A stretch of 64,000 nucleotides of DNA. Source: G963667675 sp964291545 (lineage in GTDB: Bacteria; Chloroflexota; Dehalococcoidia; Lucifugimonadales; UBA3495). Shown here piece after piece: positions 44,864-53,586 of the stretch. Where the stretch lies: NCBI GenBank assembly GCA_964291545.2, contig OZ219861.1, positions 1,260,737-1,324,736 on the forward strand, given 5' to 3'. Within the stretch, counting starts at the first letter, position 1; each line of letters begins with the position of its first letter. The notes beneath the pieces were generated by a model. That model was not told the DNA's origin, searched no databases, and saw nothing but the letters and a program-made list of their open reading frames with translations. Position numbers and translations under genes: made by a program.

Positions 44864-45817
44864 ATGGCTAATCAACCAGCACGAAAAGCGGGCGCGCCGG
44901 AAAGGGCCGGTCTTGTGAGGAAGCTAAGAGGCCCTCTCACCGGGTTTGCCCTTTTGGCCGGCCTGCTGGCCATCGGGTGCACCCAGGGGTCCTACCCGGT
45001 GGACATCTTCTACGAGATGCACTACCAGCAGTCGTACAAGGTCCAGGAGCCGCCCAGCCTGAGCGCGCCGGCAGACTCTGTGGCCTGGTTCCCCCCGCCG
45101 GAGTCAACGGCGTTTCAAACCGGCGAGCACCTGTACGTCGTCAACTGTTCCATGTGCCACGGCGCGACGGGACAGGGCGACGGTCCGGTCGTTGAGACTC
45201 TGAAGGCCAAGTACGAATACAGGCCGGTAGTCGACCCGCCAATAGTCACCGACAACCCCGTCGACAACATCGTGCTGATCCTGAGTTCGGAAAACCGATT
45301 CTTCGGCCCCAACTCGGTGATGCCACCGTTCCGGAAGCTATTGAGCGACGAGGAAATCCTACAGATCGCGGAGTACATTCAGACCATACCGGCGCCGCCG
45401 CCACCTCCTCCGTCGGCTGATGAGCCGGAGCAGCCGCCGCCCGACGTGGAACCCGGCGACGGGCCGGTGATAGGCGTCAACGGAGACGCGCTGGAGTTCG
45501 ATACAGACAGGATCGAAGTAGCGGCCGGTGGTGAGGCGGCGTTCGTATTCAACAACAGTTCCTCGCTCTACCAGCACAACCTCGTGTTCGTGCAGGCGGG
45601 ACAGAAAGACGCGGTCACTGAACGGGGCGCCCAGTTCCCGGACGACGGTTGGCTGGACCCCAACGATCCCGACCTCATCGCCGCCAGCGGGCTGCTGGAC
45701 CCAGGCGAGGTCGGAGAAGTCCGGTTCACCGCGCCTGCCGCCGGGACCTACCAGTTCGTATGCACCTTCCCCGGACACAACGTCACCATGTTTGGAGACT
45801 TTGTAGTCACGCCATAG
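44864..45817 (+). CDS. actE: ACIII subunit E: monohaem cytochrome c fused to an auracyanin-like cupredoxin
   Basis: A 317-residue lipoprotein. Residues 1-38 are a signal ending in a lipobox with Cys39. The cytochrome domain follows with haem site Cys95-x2-Cys98-His99 and axial-Met candidate Met153 (NSVMPPF), typical of ActE. A Pro-rich linker (about 176-198) leads to a blue-copper domain (about 200-317) with His238 (YQHNLVFVQAG), Cys300, His305 and Met309 (CTFPGHNVTM), the type-1 copper ligand set of azurin/auracyanin. In Chloroflexus a separate auracyanin accepts electrons from ACIII. Here the acceptor appears covalently attached to the complex. Confidence 0.92.
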   Translation: MANQPARKAGAPERAGLVRKLRGPLTGFALLAGLLAIGCTQGSYPVDIFYEMHYQQSYKVQEPPSLSAPADSVAWFPPPESTAFQTGEHLYVVNCSMCHGATGQGDGPVVETLKAKYEYRPVVDPPIVTDNPVDNIVLILSSENRFFGPNSVMPPFRKLLSDEEILQIAEYIQTIPAPPPPPPSADEPEQPPPDVEPGDGPVIGVNGDALEFDTDRIEVAAGGEAAFVFNNSSSLYQHNLVFVQAGQKDAVTERGAQFPDDGWLDPNDPDLIAASGLLDPGEVGEVRFTAPAAGTYQFVCTFPGHNVTMFGDFVVTP

Positions 45818-45833
45818 AGCAGTCGAGAAAGCG

Positions 45834-46574
45834 ATGCTGCTCATCTCCCGCCCGCCGGACATACCGTTGCCGACGAGGCACGAGTTCCAGGAACCACTTA
45901 TCCGCTGTCTATTTGGAACGAGGCGGCCTCTTTCTCCTGACCTGAGTGCGCAACGCCGCATAGGGCCGCCAATTTCGAACGCGCTTGGCTTATGCGTCCT
46001 ACTTGGATTGCTGTTGTTGGCCGCACTAATGTTGTCGTCAGGCGCCGTCCAAGCGCAAGGTACAGATCCGGACCTGGGCTATGACGAGGAAGAGGCCTTG
46101 TCCATAGACCGGATGCTCATATGCCCGGTGTGCCCGGCGGAGACCATCGACCAAGCCCAGGTAGAACTGTCCAAGCAGATGCGCCGTATAGTCCGTGAGA
46201 TGCTGGCCCAGGGGGCGAGCCGGGAAGAGATCCTGGACTTCTTCGTGGAGCGTTACGGCCCCGAGGTGCTGGCGGCCCCGCCCAGGTCCGGAGTCAACCT
46301 GCTGGCCTGGATCATTCCGGCGGCGGGCGTTCTGGCCGGCGTGGTTGCCGTCCCTCTAATCATCTGGTCGATGGCCCGCCGCGGCAGGCCGTTGGCCGCC
46401 GGGGAGCCGCCCATGGACAGTGACTTGGAGCCTTATCTGGAGGCGGTGGACCGGGACCTGGCCGAGTCTGAAGGCAGCCTGCGGTTGCCCGAACAGGAGG
46501 ACAGCGAAAGCCTTGGTGCAGAGCCTCCTGACGACGAAACTCGCGACGAGGATGGGACGGGAGTAAATGGCTGA
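45834..46574 (+). CDS. ccmH: Cytochrome c biogenesis protein CcmH
   Basis: A 246-residue CcmH/CycL. The haem-handling thioredoxin-like motif is LICPVCPAETIDQAQVELSKQMR (C-P-V-C), followed by VREMLAQGASREEILDFFVERYGPEVLAAPP and one membrane helix (about 160-182). A signal helix lies before it (LCVLLGLLLLAALMLSSGAVQAQ). It reduces apocytochrome cysteines for haem attachment. It overlaps ccmF by eight bases, which means coupled translation. The N-terminus is 40-50 residues longer than usual; a later start is possible. Confidence 0.9.
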   Translation: MLLISRPPDIPLPTRHEFQEPLIRCLFGTRRPLSPDLSAQRRIGPPISNALGLCVLLGLLLLAALMLSSGAVQAQGTDPDLGYDEEEALSIDRMLICPVCPAETIDQAQVELSKQMRRIVREMLAQGASREEILDFFVERYGPEVLAAPPRSGVNLLAWIIPAAGVLAGVVAVPLIIWSMARRGRPLAAGEPPMDSDLEPYLEAVDRDLAESEGSLRLPEQEDSESLGAEPPDDETRDEDGTGVNG

Positions 46575-48564
46575 CCTTGGCGCAATATGCCTCTGGGTGG
46601 CGCTGGCCCTGGCGTCCTATGCCGGAGTGGGGTCGGTGGCGGGCAAGATAAGGGGCAACGCGGTCTTACTGGAAAGCTCCCGCAGCGCCGTCTACCTGAC
46701 CGTGCTGGCGCTGCTGGTGGCGACCCTGAGCCTGGTGGCGTCCTTCGTCAACCGGGACTTCGAAGTGGCCTACGTGGCCCAGCACAGCGACCTGGCCATG
46801 CCCCACCGGTTTACCTGGGTGGCGTTCTACGCCGGCAACGAAGGGTCGTTGTTGTACATTGCCTTTGCTTTGTCGGTGATGTCGGCCCTCGCCGTGTGGC
46901 TCGCGCCATCGAAAGTACGGGATACCCTCCCTTACACCATCGGGGTGTTGATGGTGGTGCTGTGCTTCTTCCTGGCGGTCATGGGATTCATGGCCAACCC
47001 CTTCGACAAGCTGCCCTTTGTGCCGCCGGACGGCCAGGGGATAAACCCATTGTTGACCCACTTAGGCATGTTCTTCCATCCGCCGGCCCTGATGGCGGGC
47101 CTGATTGCCGTCAGCATACCCTTCGCATTCGCATTGGGTTCCCACCTCGGCGGCAAGACCGGCGACGAGTGGGTGGACAGCGGCCGGGTGTGGGGACTTA
47201 TTTCCTGGGCGCTGCTGGCCAGCGGGCTGCTGCTGGGTTCGTGGTGGGCCTACACCATCCTGGGATGGGGCGGCTTCTGGTTCTGGGACCCGGTGGAGAA
47301 CGCAGCGTTCATGCCATGGCTGGCGCTGACGGCTTTCGTTCATTCGATTATGGTGCAAAAGCGCCGTGGCATGTTCCGCATGTGGAACGTGGTGCTCATC
47401 AACGTGGCTTTCGGCCTGGCGTTGTATGGCATGTTCATGAACCGGGGAGGGTCAGTCCCGTCGGTCCATTCCTTCGGGGAGTCCGCCCTGGGTTGGACGT
47501 TCCTGGTCTTCCTCGCCGTGGGCGTGATTGTGCCCCTGCTGGTGTTCTTCTGGCGTTACCCGAAGATGAGGAGCGCCCAGACCCTGGACTCGATGCTTTC
47601 GCGGGAGGCGGCATTCCTGGTCAACAACCTACTGCTGCTGGCCGTGGCGTTCGTGACCCTGTGGGGCACGGTGTATCCCTTGATTTACCGGACCACGGGA
47701 GAGGAGATTTCAGTAGCCCGGCCATTTTACGACCAGGTCAACGGCCCCCTGCTGTTGGGGCTGATTTTCCTCATGGGAATCGGCCCGCTGCTCCCATGGC
47801 GTAGGGCTACGCCGGCAAGCGTTCGTCGGGCCCTGCTCGCTCCTGCCTTGACGGGGCTTGCGGTTGCTGCCGTACTGGTTGCCCTGGGCATGAGGGAACC
47901 CTTCGCGCTGATCGGTTTCGGCCTGGGGGCAATGGTGGCCTCGGGAATATTCCTGGAGTGGCGGCGGGGTACGGTTTCCCGACGCCGCTCGTCGGGGGAG
48001 AACTACGCTCTGGCCTTCCTGCGCCTGATAGCGGCCAACCGTCCCCGGTACGGCGGATACGTCGTGCACTTGGCCGTGGTGATGGTGGCGCTGGGGGTCG
48101 TCGGGGCAACGTTCTTCGATACCCAGAAGGACGTGGTGCTGGCGCCGGGAGAAACGATTGTCGTCGAGGACTATGAACTACGGTACTTGAACACCACCGC
48201 GACGGACAGAGGCAACCGCACTGAGTTCGTTTCGACAGTCGAGGCGTACCGTGACGGTGAACTGCTGGATACCCTTCAGGCCACCCGGTCTTTCTACCCG
48301 TCTTTCAACATGGCCGCCACCCGGGCCGCCATCCGCTCCACGCCGGTGGAGGACCTGTACGTAGTGCCAAGCGAGAACCTGGCCAACGGCAGCGTTGGAT
48401 TGAGGATACTGGTAAATCCGCTGATATGGTGGATGTGGGTGGCAGGGCCGGTGTTGGTGCTGGGCACGATAATCTCGCTGTGGCCCCAGGCTGCGCCGTC
48501 GCCCGCTGCCGTGAGAAACCCCGCTGTAGTCCCCGACAGGCCCACGACTGTCCGGGGGACGTAA
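46567..48564 (+). CDS. ccmF: Cytochrome c haem lyase CcmF
   Basis: A 665-residue polytopic CcmF of normal length. The tryptophan-rich WWD motif is complete (GWGGFWFWDPVENAAFMPWL, about 232-252). HRFTWVAFYAGNEGSLLYIAF and LLTHLGMFFHPPALMAGL contain the conserved histidines that ligate haem, and the C-terminal periplasmic loop with ETIVVEDYELRYL is typical. It transfers haem to CxxCH sites, here surely including ActA and ActE. The partners CcmA, B, C and E are not in this window. Confidence 0.95.
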   Translation: MADLGAICLWVALALASYAGVGSVAGKIRGNAVLLESSRSAVYLTVLALLVATLSLVASFVNRDFEVAYVAQHSDLAMPHRFTWVAFYAGNEGSLLYIAFALSVMSALAVWLAPSKVRDTLPYTIGVLMVVLCFFLAVMGFMANPFDKLPFVPPDGQGINPLLTHLGMFFHPPALMAGLIAVSIPFAFALGSHLGGKTGDEWVDSGRVWGLISWALLASGLLLGSWWAYTILGWGGFWFWDPVENAAFMPWLALTAFVHSIMVQKRRGMFRMWNVVLINVAFGLALYGMFMNRGGSVPSVHSFGESALGWTFLVFLAVGVIVPLLVFFWRYPKMRSAQTLDSMLSREAAFLVNNLLLLAVAFVTLWGTVYPLIYRTTGEEISVARPFYDQVNGPLLLGLIFLMGIGPLLPWRRATPASVRRALLAPALTGLAVAAVLVALGMREPFALIGFGLGAMVASGIFLEWRRGTVSRRRSSGENYALAFLRLIAANRPRYGGYVVHLAVVMVALGVVGATFFDTQKDVVLAPGETIVVEDYELRYLNTTATDRGNRTEFVSTVEAYRDGELLDTLQATRSFYPSFNMAATRAAIRSTPVEDLYVVPSENLANGSVGLRILVNPLIWWMWVAGPVLVLGTIISLWPQAAPSPAAVRNPAVVPDRPTTVRGT

Positions 48565-48636
48565 AGATGCTCGATTGCGTCGTATCCGGGAATCCGGCGA
48601 GGCGATATTAGTTTGGACACTTGCTGAGGGAATGGA

Positions 48637-49077
48637 ATGGCCTTGGTAATCGGAACGTTGCTGGCGTTGTTCTGCATTGCCATTGTTGCGTACCCATTCT
48701 ATAAGACGCGCTTGGGGGCCGGCGCCGGTGACGATGACCCGTCCGGTGAGCGGGCGGGCGAATTAGGCGACATCTACGACCGTATCCGTACCCTGCAACT
48801 GGAATACCAACTGGGCCATGTGCCGGAACATCTGTACAGGGAGCAGTTGCGGGAGTACCGGGTACAGGCCGCCGCGGCGCTGCGCCGGCAGGTACAGGAG
48901 CAAGCCGCCGCGCCCGGATGGCTGCTGGAACAAGAAGTCCTCGATGCCCGGGGCGGGTTGCGCTCCGAGCAGGGCGGCGCAACAACCTGTCCCAACTGCA
49001 GGACCCTTCCCGGCCCCGGCTTAAGGGTGTGTCCCGAGTGCGGAACGGAACTGGAAGCCCCGCAGGGACGGGGGTGA
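48637..49077 (+). CDS. CcmI-like membrane protein with C-terminal zinc ribbon
   Basis: A 146-residue protein with one N-terminal helix (about 2-22), a polar coiled stretch (DIYDRIRTLQLEYQLGHVPEHLYREQLREY) and a zinc ribbon with Cys118, Cys121, Cys132 and Cys135. The anchored coiled part resembles the start of CcmI, whose TPR chaperone domain is here replaced by the ribbon. Position inside the ccm block suggests a cytochrome-maturation role, which is inferred. Its stop overlaps the next start as GTGA. Confidence 0.75.
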   Translation: MALVIGTLLALFCIAIVAYPFYKTRLGAGAGDDDPSGERAGELGDIYDRIRTLQLEYQLGHVPEHLYREQLREYRVQAAAALRRQVQEQAAAPGWLLEQEVLDARGGLRSEQGGATTCPNCRTLPGPGLRVCPECGTELEAPQGRG

Positions 49078-50324
49078 CGTTGGCTCGCTGCCGGGCTATC
49101 GCATCCCCACTCCTTGCCTTTCTAGTTTCCTTCGGAGTCTTGGCATTGACTATGGCTTGGCACGACTCCGCCGCGGCCCAGGAAACAATCACCATTCGGG
49201 GGACTGTGGTCAACGGGACGCCCGGCGGCGAACTCGGGGACCCACTCCAGGTGTTGCTCCTGGTTACGGATGTCGACGGCGGCCTGCTTTCCACCGGCCA
49301 GACGATGGTCGACAGCAACGGCGAGTTTGTGCTGCATGACGTTCCCAGGACTGAGGACGGCGCATATGCCCTGCGCGTAAATTTTGACGGCGTACCCTAT
49401 GAGAAGTCCCTAAACCTGCAGGAAGCGCTGGACGAAGTCGTGCTTACGGTGTACGAGACTACGCAAGATGGGTCCCAGGTCAGGGTCACCCGGCAAATCA
49501 TGGTGATTGCCGGGGCCAACGGAGGCGACCGGGTTGTCTCGGCCATAGAGTTCGTGCAGTTGACCAACGACGGCGACCGCACCCTGGCGCCGGACTTGGG
49601 CAACCCCACGACGTTTCTGCGCTTCGCACTGCCGCCACTTGCGACAGAACTCAGCGTCAGGTCCAGCCCCAGCCTGTCTGGCGGCGACATCCTGTCGATT
49701 GGCACCGGGTTCGCCGTTACCTCGCCGGTGCCGCCCGGCGAACACAGCGTGGAGTTCTCCTTCCGGTTCCCATATGAAGGAAACAGCGTATCTTACCGGC
49801 AGAGCCTGCCCCAGGGCGCCGACCTGTACCAGGTGTTGCTGCCGCGAGACTTGGAGCAGGTCCGGGTGAGGCCGCTTAGCCCCGTCTCGCCGGTGAACGT
49901 CGAGGGATCGGAGTTCCTGGTGTGGGAAGAGAGGGGAATCGGACGGGGGCAAGGCGTGCAACTGGAGTTGGCCAACCTGCCCCAGCCAAGCCTGGCCAGC
50001 CGGCTGTGGGACGGGGTCACCAGCGAGACTTTCTGGCAGGTGGCCATTCCCAGCGTCGTCGGTGCGGCGCTGGCGGTCCTGCTGTTCGTTGGCGTCTTGG
50101 GCAGGCCGCGCTCCGGGCGGTCACCGGTTGCCACCAGTGGTGGAGAGGTAGACCGCAACTTGGCCCGGCGGGAGGCGCTGGTCCGAGAAGTGGCGTCGCT
50201 GGATGATGAGTTCCAAGGCGGGGCGTTGCCTGAGGACGAATACACGCGGCAACGGGACGCGCTCCTGTCCCGCATTCGCGGCATTTATGAAACGGCTGAC
50301 GACGCGGCCGGAGAGCCTCTATGA
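49074..50324 (+). CDS. Secreted, C-terminally anchored protein of the cytochrome maturation cluster
   Basis: About 416 residues when started at GTG 49,074, which overlaps the previous stop by four bases; the frame is open further upstream but that part lies inside the previous gene. A signal helix (LLAFLVSFGVLALTMAWHDSAAAQ) is followed by a carboxypeptidase-regulatory-like beta domain (TIRGTVVNGTPGG..., GEFVLHDVP) and further beta strands. A membrane helix near the end (PSVVGAALAVLLFVGVLG) precedes a cytoplasmic coil (REVASLDDEFQGGALPEDEYTRQRDALLSRI). The coil resembles the one in the preceding protein. No haem or metal motif is seen. Its function is unknown, probably linked to maturation or export by context. 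Confidence 0.75.
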   Translation: MTLARCRAIASPLLAFLVSFGVLALTMAWHDSAAAQETITIRGTVVNGTPGGELGDPLQVLLLVTDVDGGLLSTGQTMVDSNGEFVLHDVPRTEDGAYALRVNFDGVPYEKSLNLQEALDEVVLTVYETTQDGSQVRVTRQIMVIAGANGGDRVVSAIEFVQLTNDGDRTLAPDLGNPTTFLRFALPPLATELSVRSSPSLSGGDILSIGTGFAVTSPVPPGEHSVEFSFRFPYEGNSVSYRQSLPQGADLYQVLLPRDLEQVRVRPLSPVSPVNVEGSEFLVWEERGIGRGQGVQLELANLPQPSLASRLWDGVTSETFWQVAIPSVVGAALAVLLFVGVLGRPRSGRSPVATSGGEVDRNLARREALVREVASLDDEFQGGALPEDEYTRQRDALLSRIRGIYETADDAAGEPL

Positions 50325-50893
50325 GCAAGCGTGGCTGGCTGCTGCTGGGCTCGGCGGTCCCGGTGTTGGCATTGATCGGCTTGTTGGCCTGGGTGTCGCT
50401 CCAGCCCGACGACAGCCCGGAAGGATTTGTGGTCAACGAAGATTTGGGAGAGCTGGATATAGCTGCAGACGGGGCGCGAGATTTGTCCCTGGAACTATTG
50501 GACGGAAGTGTGGTGGTATTGTCGGACTTGCGAGGCAAGGCAGTGATGCTGGACTTCTGGTCTTCCTGGTGCGCACCCTGCCGGTGGGAAGCGCCGGCGT
50601 TGGCCCAGGTGTACGGCGAGTACAGGGACAAAGGGGTTGAATTCATAGGGGTCGCGGTCTGGGACAGCGCCCAAGGGGCGGAGGATTTTGTGGACGAATT
50701 CGACGTGCCGTATCCTGCGGGCGTCGACAGCGATGGAATCATCACTATCGATTACGGAGTCAAGGGCATCCCGGAGAAGATATTCATCGACGCTGACGGT
50801 GTAATCAGGAAGAAGTTCGTGGGACCCATGGACGCCGATACCCTGCGGGCGACTTTAGACGACCTTCTGAATCGTGTGGCCCCCTCCAGTTAG
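50321..50893 (+). CDS. TlpA/ResA/CcmG-like thioredoxin
   Basis: A 190-residue membrane-anchored thioredoxin: one N-terminal helix (about 5-27), then the fold with active site SSWCAPCRWEAP (Cys84, Cys87) and cis-Pro loop VKGIPEKIFIDADGVI. As in CcmG/ResA it would reduce the haem-binding cysteines of apocytochromes outside the cell. It overlaps the preceding stop by four bases (ATGA) and closes the ACIII-ccm operon. Confidence 0.92.
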   Translation: MSKRGWLLLGSAVPVLALIGLLAWVSLQPDDSPEGFVVNEDLGELDIAADGARDLSLELLDGSVVVLSDLRGKAVMLDFWSSWCAPCRWEAPALAQVYGEYRDKGVEFIGVAVWDSAQGAEDFVDEFDVPYPAGVDSDGIITIDYGVKGIPEKIFIDADGVIRKKFVGPMDADTLRATLDDLLNRVAPSS

Positions 50894-51001
50894 GGCATCT
50901 ACGCAACTCGGGGCAGTTTGCCCAACGCGCTGGTGCTATACTGCTACGGTTCCGCCTCAGGGAACCCCTCACATCTCTTTCGAGCGACTAAACGCAGATA
51001 T

Positions 51002-52003
51002 ATGAGTTCGCAACAAGAAGCGGCAGTGGTCATGGACTGGGGAGGCACCTGGATTCGAACGGCGGTCATGGACCGGGCCGGTGAAGTCCTGAAGCAGTCC
51101 CGGATAGCCAATCCAACGGACCCATCCCAGGACGCCTTCCTGAAATCTGCCTACGGGCAGCTAACCGAGGCCATCGCCTGGTGCTCCGGCCGGGAACTTG
51201 CAGGTGTGGGAATAGCGGTCGCCGGGCCGGTGGACTCCGACTCAGGCGCGCTTAGCGCGCCGCCCAACCTGCCCGCCTTGGACGGGGTGTCGTTGAAAGC
51301 ACTTTGGGAGCCGCTGGTGGGGCGTCCCGTTTCGATCGATAACGACGCCAGCCTGGCTGCGCTGGGCGAGTTCCATTACGGGGCCGGGAAAGACGCGGCC
51401 GCCTCAGGAAAACCGCCGCAGACCCTGGTCTACGTAACGGTGAGCACCGGCATTGGCGGCGGCGTGGTGCACCGGGGCCAGGTGTTCCAGGGAGCCGCAG
51501 GCCTGGCAGGCGAGGTCGGTCATACGTGCATAGACCGCAGCGAGTCGGCGCCGCCCTGCCAATGCGGGAGTCGAGGCTGCCTGGAGGCTTTCGCGTCGGG
51601 CACCGGCATAGCCCGCAGCGCCCGCGCCGCCTTGGCCGGGAGGGGGCCGCTGGCGTCTCCATGGCCGGTCGCGGACGTCGAGTCGGTAACGTCCAAGGAC
51701 ACAGCCCACGCCGCCGGTGAGGGCGACCCCCTTGCGGTGGAAATATTCGAAGACGTGGTGCAGGCATTGTCGGTGGGACTGACCAACACCGTGCACCTGT
51801 TCAACCCGGACCTCCTGGTCCTGGGAGGAGGGGTGACGTTGGGCCTGACCGAGTTGGGGCTAGTTCCCCGTTTGGAGCAGATGATACAGCGCCGCGCCAT
51901 GAGCGACGGGCACCAGGAATTCCGGTTTGTGACCAGCAAACTGGGAGACAGCGCGGGAATGGCCGGAGCCGCGGCCCTGGTCTGGAACAATCTGGGCGGC
52001 TGA
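51002..52003 (+). CDS. ROK-family sugar kinase (glucokinase-like)
   Basis: About 333 residues. The phosphate-1 motif is MDWGGTWIRTAVMD (DxGGT at 12-16), the catalytic-region segment is VSIDNDASLAALGEF, and TVSTGIGGGVVHRGQVFQGAAGLAGEVGHTCID leads to the ROK zinc site H-T-C...CQCGSRGCLEAFASG. I start at the ATG at 51,002; the frame is open 28 codons upstream across a TATACT box that may be the promoter. It phosphorylates glucose or an N-acetyl-hexosamine; a DNA-binding domain is absent, so it is not a repressor. Confidence 0.9.
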   Translation: MSSQQEAAVVMDWGGTWIRTAVMDRAGEVLKQSRIANPTDPSQDAFLKSAYGQLTEAIAWCSGRELAGVGIAVAGPVDSDSGALSAPPNLPALDGVSLKALWEPLVGRPVSIDNDASLAALGEFHYGAGKDAAASGKPPQTLVYVTVSTGIGGGVVHRGQVFQGAAGLAGEVGHTCIDRSESAPPCQCGSRGCLEAFASGTGIARSARAALAGRGPLASPWPVADVESVTSKDTAHAAGEGDPLAVEIFEDVVQALSVGLTNTVHLFNPDLLVLGGGVTLGLTELGLVPRLEQMIQRRAMSDGHQEFRFVTSKLGDSAGMAGAAALVWNNLGG

Positions 52004-52039
52004 CAGTTGAGGGGTAAACGCCGGGCTTGCCGGTGACGG

Positions 52040-52417
52040 CTACTCCGGGACCTGGAATCCGGTCTCCGCAGCCCAGGCCTGCACGCCTCGCCTGAATGCC
52101 AAAGCGCCCATGGGGGCGATGACGGCCTGCAGGGCTTCCAGTATCTCCTGGGGTGAGGCCCCTTCCTGCAAAGCGATCCGGACGTGGGCTTGAATCTGCT
52201 CCACGTCGGCCCGCAGGGCGGCCTCGACCACGATCTGCAGCAGCTCCTTAGTCTTGCGGTCCAGCAGCCTCTGGCCGGTATAGGTTGCCTCGATGAAGTC
52301 GCTGTATTTTTTGGCCCATTCCAGGTCGACCGTCGCCATGATCCGGTGCATCTCCAGGGTGTAGCCCCGGCTGTTTTGAATTCTATCTAGAAAGTCCTGG
52401 ACCTCTTCCGTGGCCAT
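52040..52417 (-). CDS. Carboxymuconolactone decarboxylase-family protein without redox cysteines
   Basis: A 125-residue CMD-fold protein: RLLDRKTKELLQIVVEAALRADVEQIQAHVRIALQEGASPQEILEALQAV is the core helical hairpin, with the family His kept. No cysteine is present at all, so AhpD-like disulphide chemistry is excluded. It lies downstream of, and on the same strand as, the broken alpha/beta hydrolase, a common pairing in aromatic-lactone pathways. Confidence 0.85.
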   Translation of the reverse strand: MATEEVQDFLDRIQNSRGYTLEMHRIMATVDLEWAKKYSDFIEATYTGQRLLDRKTKELLQIVVEAALRADVEQIQAHVRIALQEGASPQEILEALQAVIAPMGALAFRRGVQAWAAETGFQVPE

Positions 52418-52492
52418 GAAAGATACTCCTTACCAGGGAAATGTGGGCTAAAAGGGGATGTGAATCGCGCAGCGTACCTGGCCGGGCAGGTC

Positions 52493-53417
52493 TTACTCGA
52501 CCCGGCTGAGCAGGTCCCTGACTGCCGCAATCACGTCGACCGGATTGTCGCCCTGGACAAGATGGCCCGCGTTTGAAATTGTCACTGCGGCGCAATTGGG
52601 AATTGTCTGCTGCATCCGTTGCATTGTTTCCGGGAGAAACACGTCGCTGCGGTCGCCCCTCAGAATCAAGGTGGGGCAAGCGATGCGGCCCACGCAGTCC
52701 CACAACTGCTCCGGCGTCCATGTGGGTTCCCGCCGGTCCGGAGCGCGCAGGCGCTTGTCGTACTTCCACGTCCACTTGCCGTCGGTACGCCGGCGTATGC
52801 TGTACTTCAGCGCTCCCAGGGTCTGCTCGCGGTTGCGGCCTGTGTACTGCTGGACCCTCTGGGCAAACTCCTCAAAAGAGTCCAGTTCGTCGGGCAACTC
52901 TCTAAACACACGCATCCGCTCCAAGGCCGCCCGTCCCGGTCTCAGGCCCGGTGTCGACGACTACCAGCCCCTTCAGGGCCTGGGGATGGCGCGCAGCCCA
53001 AACGTAGGCGTTGCGTCCGCCCATGGAATGGCCTATCAGGACGAACCCGTCCAGCCCCAGGGCTGCAACAAAGCCGTCGATGTCTGCTTGCTGGGCCTCG
53101 ATGGAGTAGTCGCCGTCGGGAGCCCAGTCGCTGTCCCCGTGGCCCCGCTGGTCCATGGCCAGGACGTGGAACCGGTCGGAAAGGGCCAGGCTGACGAAGT
53201 CCCAACTATGGGCCTGTTGGCTCCTGCCGTGGAGCATCAGGACGGTGGGGTTGGCGGAGTCCCCCCACTCCAGGTAGTGGAGGTTCAGCCCGTTGGCCTC
53301 GACGTTCCGGTCGGCGGGCACAGTTTCCTCGGTGAAGGCGACGCCCAGCTGGCGGGCCGCCTGGTGAAGGGTCATACCCTGTGCAGTCTCGGGAGTAGGC
53401 GCCATTTCCAGTCCCAT
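52493..53417 (-). pseudogene. Alpha/beta hydrolase split by a single-base frameshift
   Basis: Two overlapping frames make one normal hydrolase. The first (53,417 to about 52,915) gives the N-terminal half with VLMLHGRSQQAHSW, the nucleophile elbow IGHSMGGRNAYVWA and VVVDTGPETG. The second (to 52,493) gives LERMRVFRELPDELDSFEEF and the catalytic Asp (LRGDRSDVF) and His (AGHLVQGDNP). The switch happens in a G/C-rich run, GGGACGGGCGGCC on the minus strand, near 52,925-52,940, where one extra base explains it. All three catalytic residues survive. So either the read is wrong or the gene broke recently. Start codon Met1 or Met5. Confidence 0.8.
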
Positions 53418-53586
53418 GTGCAGTTTCTAGGCCATCATAACGCGGCTGTCAACGTGGCAATTGGGCGCGGGGCGTGGCCCTGAGGCTTCCTTAGCGGCGG
53501 TGCGGGTGCTATCATTAGCCCCGGACAATTGAGGCCACCGGTCTTCAGCGGCCGCGGCCCGCGCACAGAGAGGAGAAACGGCAACC

